Translations under genes and position numbers: made by a program
Assembly: GCA_900318375.1 (NCBI GenBank)
Contig: ONKG01000013.1
Coordinates: 1-44,355, forward strand
Direction of reading: 5' to 3'
Length of the DNA stretch: 44,355 bases
Source: an uncultured Lachnospiraceae bacterium
GTDB taxonomy: Bacteria > Bacillota > Clostridia > Lachnospirales > Lachnospiraceae
Part shown: positions 39,514 through 44,355 of the stretch, one piece after another
How positions within the stretch are numbered: the first letter of the stretch is position 1
How the letters are laid out: the number at the start of each line of letters is the position of its first letter
The notes under the pieces: model-generated
Database searches by the model: none
The model's input: the letters and a program-made list of their open reading frames with translations, nothing else
What the model was told of the DNA's origin: nothing

Positions 39514-40800
39514 TCAGCACTCGGGAACGAGCTCGGTCATGCCGCCCATGTAGGGACGAAGGACTTCGGGGATAGCTACGGAGCCATCGGCACGAAGGTT
39601 GTTCTCAAGGAAAGCGATCAGCATGCGGGGCGGAGCCACAACGGTGTTGTTGAGGGTGTGGGCAAGATATTTTTTACCCTTCTCGCCGCTGACACGGATC
39701 TGCAGACGGCGTGCCTGTGCGTCGCCGAGGTTGGAGCAGCTGCCCACCTCGAAGTACTTTTTCTGACGGGGAGACCAGGCTTCGACATCACAGGATTTGA
39801 CCTTGAGGTCAGCCAGATCGCCGGAGCAGCACTCGAGTGTGCGGACAGGGATATCCAGGCTGCGGAAAAGCTCTACTGTGTAGGACCACATCTTGTTGTA
39901 CCAGTCCATGGATTCCTCGGGCTTGCAGACAACGATCATTTCCTGCTTCTCGAACTGATGGATTCTGTAGACACCGCGCTCCTCGATGCCGTGCGCGCCC
40001 TTTTCCTTGCGGAAGCAGGGAGAATAGCTGGTCAGTGTCTGGGGAAGCTTCTCCTCGGGGATGATCTGGTCGATGAACTTACCGATCATGGAGTGCTCGG
40101 AGGTGCCGATCAGGTACAGGTCCTCGCCCTCGATCTTATACATCATGGCATCCATCTCGGCGAAACTCATAACGCCGGTGACAACACGGCTGCGGATCAT
40201 GAAAGGAGGCACACAGTAGGTGAAGCCCTTGTTGATCATGAAGTCTCTGGCATAGGAGATCACTGCGGAGTGAAGTCTTGCGATATTGCCCATCAGATAA
40301 TAGAAACCGTTGCCGGCGACATCGCCTGCGGCGTCGAGATCGATGCCGTTGAAACGCTTCATAATATCTGTGTGATAGGGAACTTCGAAATCCGGAACGA
40401 CCGGCTCGCCGAACTTCTCGATCTCCACGTTGCAGCTGTCATCGGGACCGAGGGGAACAGAAGGATCGATGATCTGGGGAATCAGCATCATATCTTTTCT
40501 GACGATCTCATCCGCTTCCTTTTTGATCTTGTCAAGCTCATCGAGACGGCTGTTATCAGCGACCTGATCCTTGATGGCCTGTGCCTCTTCCTTCTTGCCC
40601 TGTTTCATCAGAGCGCCGATCTGCTTGGAGATTTTCTTTTTATCAGCACGGATCTGGTCTGCTTCCTGCTGGGCGGCGCGGCTCTTGGCGTCATATTCGA
40701 TTACCTCGTCCACGAGCGGAAGTTTGGCGTCCTGAAATTTCTTTTTAATATTCTCTCTGACTGCGTCGGGGTTTTCTCTCAGAAATTTAATGTCAATCAT
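39514..40800 (-). CDS. serS: Seryl-tRNA synthetase
   Basis: This 428-residue class II synthetase charges tRNA-Ser. The N-terminal long coiled-coil arm (about 30-105, rich in Ala/Lys/Glu) reaches tRNA-Ser. The core shows motif 2 CFRKEKGAHGIEERGVYRIHQFEK and motif 3 NNTVVAPPRMLIAFLENN. Full length and intact. GGGAG precedes the ATG. No T-box is seen in its leader. Its place beside the spo0J/soj cluster is common in Clostridia. Confidence 0.96.
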   Translation of the reverse strand: MIDIKFLRENPDAVRENIKKKFQDAKLPLVDEVIEYDAKSRAAQQEADQIRADKKKISKQIGALMKQGKKEEAQAIKDQVADNSRLDELDKIKKEADEIVRKDMMLIPQIIDPSVPLGPDDSCNVEIEKFGEPVVPDFEVPYHTDIMKRFNGIDLDAAGDVAGNGFYYLMGNIARLHSAVISYARDFMINKGFTYCVPPFMIRSRVVTGVMSFAEMDAMMYKIEGEDLYLIGTSEHSMIGKFIDQIIPEEKLPQTLTSYSPCFRKEKGAHGIEERGVYRIHQFEKQEMIVVCKPEESMDWYNKMWSYTVELFRSLDIPVRTLECCSGDLADLKVKSCDVEAWSPRQKKYFEVGSCSNLGDAQARRLQIRVSGEKGKKYLAHTLNNTVVAPPRMLIAFLENNLRADGSVAIPEVLRPYMGGMTELVPEC

Positions 40801-40863
40801 TTTTGCTCTCCCTGTTTTTTCTATATTGTATGGCAGCTTCCATTGTTCTGCCCTTGCAGGTTT

Positions 40864-40991
40864 CCCCTGATCTTTCGAAATCAGGGGTATTGCGCGATAA
40901 AGACTAAGAACTAAATCGCCTTAAAAAATAAAGTCTCATTGTCATTACTCTGTCTGAACTATGACAATAAATCCTGCAAGCTGATATTATA
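40864..40991 (-). promoter_or_regulatory. serS leader: candidate -10 and a perfect hairpin
   Basis: A leftward TATAAT (40986-40991), with a weak -35-like CTGACG 18 bp before it inside the end of parB, could start serS transcription. The leader contains an 8-bp perfect hairpin (CCCCTGAT / ATCAGGGG, 40864-40887). The T-box motifs expected of a tRNA-sensing leader are absent, and the leader is short for one. Confidence 0.4.
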
Positions 40992-41006
40992 CCACGCTTT
41001 TGCCGG

Positions 41007-42146
41007 TTACGTCAGCATATCTACAATCTTTTCCAGATCTTCGTGACTGTAAAATTCAATCTCCAGCTTTCCGCTGCCGTCACCGCTGTGACGGATCGTT
41101 GTTTTTGTTCCCAGAGACTGTTTGAGACGTTCCTCGATTTCCTTATAGGCAAGTTCCAGAGCCGGATCTGTTTTCTCTGCCGCGTCTTTCTTTGTATCTT
41201 TCTTTTTCTTTTTGCCGGACAATCTGGACTTGATCAGTTTTTCCACATCGCGGACACTCAGATGCCTGTCTGCAATCTCCCGGGCGATCAGGTACTGTTC
41301 CTCCGCAATTTCCAGAGGGATCAATGCTCTGGCATGTCCCATGGAAAGCTGTCCCTGCTCAAGCATATCCTGCACACGTTCATCGAGCTTGAGGAGACGT
41401 ACGGAATTGGTAATCGCGGTCCTGGATTTGGAAACTCTGGCGGCCAGATCCTCCTGCCGCAGATGGAACTCCTCCAAAAGCCTCTGGAAAGCCTTCGCCT
41501 CTTCGATAGGATTCAAATCCTCACGCTGGATATTCTCGATAAGAGAAAGCTCCAGTGTTTCCTGATCTGAATACTCACGGACAATGGCCGGTATTTCTGT
41601 CAGTCCCGCCTTCCTGGATGCGCGCCAGCGGCGTTCGCCGGCGATGATCTCAAAGCGATTTCCTTTTTTCTGTACAAGAATGGGCTGCAGCACTCCGAAC
41701 TGCCTGATCGAATCTGCCAGTTCGTCCAGAGACTCATCCTCAAATTTCTGACGGGGCTGACTGCGGTTCGGATCGATCTGGGAAAGCCGCAGTGTCATCA
41801 CCGCTCCCGTCCCGCCTGCCTCTGCTTCTTCCTGCATCACGGAGCCTGATCCGGACCGGGTTCCTGACTGTGAGACAGACTGAGGATCCTGCTGTATCCC
41901 CTGGCCGGATTGCGTTGCCGCTCCGCTTGAATCCGATCCTGAACCTTCTGAAGACAACGCAGAGTCCGCATTACCGGCAGCATTACCGGCATCTGTACCC
42001 GCATTCTGTGCAGCGGGAGCCCCTGCAGACTGTCCGCCGCCCGGCCTTTCTTTATTGCTTTCTTCCCTTGTCGGTTCTTGCGGACGTGCCTGAGGAATCA
42101 ATGCATCCAGGCCCCGTCCCAGACCGCCATGTCTTTTCTTCGCCAA
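41007..42146 (-). CDS. parB: Chromosome partitioning protein ParB (Spo0J)
   Basis: This 379-residue protein binds centromere-like parS sites near the origin. Residues about 120-300 are the conserved region: IRQFGVLQPILVQK, IIAGERRWRASRKAGL, LIENIQREDLNPIEEAKAF, then the helix-turn-helix DLAARVSKSRTAITNSVRLLKL and ALIPLE. The C-terminal dimerisation segment ends IEFYSHEDLEKIVDML. Residues about 25-110 are an Ala/Gly/Ser/Gln-rich low-complexity insertion that most Spo0J proteins lack. It follows soj with a gap of about 280 bp rather than the usual tight coupling. Good confidence in identity; the insertion's role is unknown. Confidence 0.93.
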   Translation of the reverse strand: MAKKRHGGLGRGLDALIPQARPQEPTREESNKERPGGGQSAGAPAAQNAGTDAGNAAGNADSALSSEGSGSDSSGAATQSGQGIQQDPQSVSQSGTRSGSGSVMQEEAEAGGTGAVMTLRLSQIDPNRSQPRQKFEDESLDELADSIRQFGVLQPILVQKKGNRFEIIAGERRWRASRKAGLTEIPAIVREYSDQETLELSLIENIQREDLNPIEEAKAFQRLLEEFHLRQEDLAARVSKSRTAITNSVRLLKLDERVQDMLEQGQLSMGHARALIPLEIAEEQYLIAREIADRHLSVRDVEKLIKSRLSGKKKKKDTKKDAAEKTDPALELAYKEIEERLKQSLGTKTTIRHSGDGSGKLEIEFYSHEDLEKIVDMLT

Positions 42147-42427
42147 TTTTCTCCCCTTTTTCTTTTTGCAGTCTTCTTATTATGTCCTTTATATTTTGTT
42201 CCTGTTTCTATTGCTTTGCTGTTTTTTATTTTGTCTTTACTATTTTCTTCTTTACTATTTTCTTTGATTTCCTTAAAACTATACCTTTTAAAAACTATAC
42301 TTTTTGTTTTTCTTTTACATGTACTTTTTACCAGTACTTTTTTCTTTTATCCGGTTTCTTATATCAGGTATCAGGCTGTCGATCATTTTCATAGAATCAT
42401 TTAATAATTATCTGATCCGGCCGGTGC
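42147..42427. other. Pyrimidine-rich gap between parB and soj
   Basis: About 280 bp, extremely T/C-rich on the plus strand through about 42340, so the transcript read leftward would be A/G-rich. No gene or strong hairpin is seen. The parB ribosome site lies at the left edge. Confidence 0.5.
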
Positions 42428-43186
42428 TTATTTTCCAAGCATTTCCTTTGCCAGCTTTTTATAGGCTTCGGCGCCTGCGGATTTTGGCTCGTAAATAGTG
42501 ATCGGTTCACCGTAACTCGGTGCCTCGGCAAGACGGATATTACGGGGAATCAGCGTGTTGTAAATCCGCTGTTCCACATGTGTGCGCACGTTTTCGACTA
42601 CCTGCGCGGAAAGATTTGTTCTGGCATCATACATGGTGAATACAATGCCCTCGATATCCAGTCCGGGATTGAGACGTTCACGGACCAGGTTAATGGTATG
42701 GATCAGCTGACTCAGACCCTCCAGGGCATAATACTCACATTGAATGGGTACCAGAACGGAATCGGACGCCGTCATCGCATTGACTGTCAATACACTCAGT
42801 GAAGGCGGGCAGTCCAGGAAAATATAGTCATAATCATCCCGTATAAAATCCAGCGCATCCCGCAGAATGTATTCTTTCCGGGGGATTCCGATCAGTTCAA
42901 TTTCCGCCGCTGCAAGATTCACATTTGACGCGATCAGATCAAGATTCGGAACAACACCGGGGATGATCGTCTCATTGACCGAGCAGTCATCCAGGAGAAG
43001 TTCATAAATTGTATTTTCCTGATTGTTTTTATCCACACCGAATCCGCTCGTCGTATTTCCCTGCGGATCTACATCTATGACCAGAATTTTCTGATCGAGC
43101 TCGGCAAGAGACGCTGCAAGATTGATCGTCGTTGTAGTCTTGCCGACCCCGCCTTTCTGATTAGCAACTGCAATTATTTTTCCCAT
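42428..43186 (-). CDS. soj: Chromosome partitioning ATPase ParA (Soj)
   Basis: This 252-residue ParA-family ATPase partners with ParB in origin segregation and influences DnaA in relatives. It has the deviant Walker A NQKGGVGKTTT, DVDPQGNTTSG (A'), and FLDCPPSLSVLT (Walker B), then MYDARTNLSAQVV and the C-terminal EAPSYGEPITIYEP. Length is standard. It is upstream of parB and downstream of rsmG, as in most Firmicutes. It is clearly distinct from the interrupted element-borne parA. Confidence 0.95.
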   Translation of the reverse strand: MGKIIAVANQKGGVGKTTTTINLAASLAELDQKILVIDVDPQGNTTSGFGVDKNNQENTIYELLLDDCSVNETIIPGVVPNLDLIASNVNLAAAEIELIGIPRKEYILRDALDFIRDDYDYIFLDCPPSLSVLTVNAMTASDSVLVPIQCEYYALEGLSQLIHTINLVRERLNPGLDIEGIVFTMYDARTNLSAQVVENVRTHVEQRIYNTLIPRNIRLAEAPSYGEPITIYEPKSAGAEAYKKLAKEMLGK

Positions 43187-43333
43187 GTATAACTCTTTCC
43201 CCGGAATCTCTACAGGCTGCCCATCTATACAGGTTACCCATCTTTACAGGTTAACCCATGTATTTATCAGACCTGTCCTATATGGATACCTGTCATGCAC
43301 TTCCTGTATGATTCCAAAATAATAGATTTTTGT

Positions 43334-43451
43334 TTTTCGAACTGTTGTGGATTTGGTCGGGCTGCAATGATCCATGCAGACAGGTTCGAAATCGCAGGGC
43401 GTTTTCGAACTGTTGTGGATTTGATCGAACTGCTATGATCCATGTCGACAG
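43334..43451 (+). repeat. Two 50-bp direct repeats with a hairpin between rsmG and soj
   Basis: Units at 43334-43383 and 43402-43451 share TTTTCGAACTGTTGTGGATT and TGATCCATG with a handful of substitutions. GTTCGAAATCGC and GCGTTTTCGAAC (43384-43410) form an inverted repeat with one mismatch at the second unit's start. Each unit contains TGTGGATTT, close to the complement of a DnaA box. Confidence 0.7.
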
Positions 43452-43463
43452 CCTCTCAAACGG

Positions 43464-44198
43464 TCACTTCAAGGGATCCTTTGAAGGAGTTCCTGCTTTT
43501 CTGGGATATTTCCCTGAAGTATGTTTTTCCTTGACCACCTGTACGAGCGTCCGGTTATACTCTGTTTCCGGAAGCCGGAAGGAAATCACCTGATCCATCC
43601 TTCCTCCCAGAATCGCGACTGCCTTTTTTCCTTCGTCCATTTCCTCTTTCAGGCGCTCTGCCTTATAGGCAATGAAATAGCCGCCCTTCTTCACAAACGG
43701 AAGACAATATTCAGCAAGGATATTCAGTCTTGCCACAGCTCTGGAACAAGCGATGTCATATCTTTCACGCTGGAATTCGATTCTGGCAAACTCCTCAGCT
43801 CTTGCATGATGAACATCTACATTTTTCAAACCTAGAAGCTGTATTGTTTCTTCGAGAAATTTCACTCTCTTCTGAAGGGAGTCTACAAGTGTCACCCTGG
43901 TCTCCGGAAACGCAATTGCGATCGGAAGTCCCGGAAAACCGGCTCCTGTTCCTATGTCTATCAAAGAAATATTGTTTCTAAAACTCTGCCGATCCAGCAT
44001 GCCGACAATAGACAGACTATCAAGGAAATGTTTGCTGTATACTTCCGACTCTTCTGTTATTGCAGTCAGATTCATCACTTCATTCCACTTAATCAGGTTT
44101 TCATAAAACATCCTGAACTGCCTCAGCTGCTCCTCTGTAAGCTGCAGCTGAAACATAGATAACTGCCTGATAAATTTCTGCTCTGCACTCTCTGTCAT
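43464..44198 (-). CDS. rsmG: 16S rRNA (guanine-N7) methyltransferase RsmG
   Basis: This 244-residue enzyme (formerly GidB) methylates G527 of 16S rRNA. It shows YENLIKWNEVMNLTAI, HFLDSL, the SAM site DIGTGAGFPGLPIAI, VTLVDSLQKRVKFL and ACSRAVARLNILAEYCLPF. Full length. In most Firmicutes it follows mnmG, which would lie just outside the window to the right. Downstream soj and parB read the same way. Confidence 0.95.
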   Translation of the reverse strand: MTESAEQKFIRQLSMFQLQLTEEQLRQFRMFYENLIKWNEVMNLTAITEESEVYSKHFLDSLSIVGMLDRQSFRNNISLIDIGTGAGFPGLPIAIAFPETRVTLVDSLQKRVKFLEETIQLLGLKNVDVHHARAEEFARIEFQRERYDIACSRAVARLNILAEYCLPFVKKGGYFIAYKAERLKEEMDEGKKAVAILGGRMDQVISFRLPETEYNRTLVQVVKEKHTSGKYPRKAGTPSKDPLK

Positions 44199-44259
44199 TT
44201 TCTTCCTGTATGAAGCCGTGAAACGGCCCCATATTTCCTTTCTTCTATATCTTAATTTA

Positions 44260-44354
44260 GGCGTTTGCGAAACGCCAGAAGCCGCATAAATACGGCATTC
44301 TTTTGGTTACAATATAAAACAACTCCTCACTGGTTCATGGTAAAATTGAGTTGT
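44260..44354. other. Series of hairpins upstream of rsmG
   Basis: Three inverted repeats follow each other: GGCGTTT/AAACGCC (44260-44276), GCCG/CGGC with loop CATAAATA followed by ATTCTTTT (44281-44304), and ACAACTC/GAGTTGT near the window end. The second resembles the hairpin at 25105-25130. They may end the upstream operon, but the neighbouring gene is outside the window. Confidence 0.4.
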
Positions 44355-44355
44355 C

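Noticed and set aside
39241-40914. 557-codon plus-strand open frame
   Set aside because: Antisense to serS and DUF3881 genes, both of which are certain.
40801-41006. T-box leader for serS
   Set aside because: The conserved T-box and specifier-loop features are not visible and the leader is short.
43187-44355. parS centromere sites near soj/parB
   Set aside because: I searched by eye for TGTTTCACGTGAAACA-like 16-mers and found none; GCCGTGAAACGGC near 44213 is only a partial resemblance.

Overview
The window looks like a chromosomal segment of a Lachnospiraceae-type member of the Clostridia. The right end carries the rsmG, soj (parA), spo0J (parB), serS cluster that lies near the replication origin in many Firmicutes. 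A DUF3881 gene (a family I associate with Lachnospiraceae), a feoA-feoB-small Cys-rich protein operon and a trehalose PTS locus support this. Every gene I accept as real is on the minus strand, so transcription runs right to left. The left 25 kb is visibly more AT-rich and is accessory DNA; the right 19 kb is ordinary chromosome.

Region 1 (1-15.6 kb) is a nine-gene defence operon. In transcription order it encodes: a cytosine-5 DNA methyltransferase with a ribbon-helix-helix-like N-terminus; an EcoRII-type restriction endonuclease; a Vsr mismatch endonuclease; a coiled-coil protein of unknown family; an Hsp70/DnaK-like ATPase; a UvrD-like helicase with an N-terminal cysteine cluster; a DrmA-like helicase; a DrmB-like DUF1998 protein; and a NERD nuclease fused to a UvrD-like helicase. 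DrmA, DrmB and a 5mC methyltransferase are the DISARM core. Here they are joined by a complete EcoRII-like restriction-modification-Vsr module, an Hsp70 with a possible partner, and two further helicases. No DrmC phospholipase-D gene is visible. This is the strongest candidate for an undescribed or little-described composite system.

Region 2 (about 16-25 kb) is backbone of a Tn1549-like integrative conjugative element or plasmid-like island: a CD1845-like membrane protein, a RepA-type initiator with an internal repeat tract, ParB, ParA, a second ParB, and an iteron-like TTAGC repeat field beside tRNA-Arg(CCT). parA is split by a roughly 4.2 kb element with three consecutive tyrosine recombinase genes (a recombinase-in-trio or Tn554-like arrangement) and 26-bp perfect inverted repeats. 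Removing 18940-23114 would rejoin parA exactly in frame. The intact tRNA is followed on its promoter side by a second, truncated 5' half of the same tRNA that still has the strong promoter, a scar of site-specific integration.

Region 3 (25.6-44.4 kb) is chromosome: a SpoIIE-type phosphatase, a 51-bp minisatellite, an MFS transporter, the trehalose genes treC/treP/treR with three palindromic operators over a near-consensus promoter, an HMA-domain protein, the feo operon with an inverted-repeat operator, a DUF3881 gene, serS, parB, soj and rsmG. Three very long plus-strand open frames opposite the phosphatase, treP and feoB are codon-bias shadows. The element's other end, its integrase and its conjugation genes are not in the window and would lie to the left.
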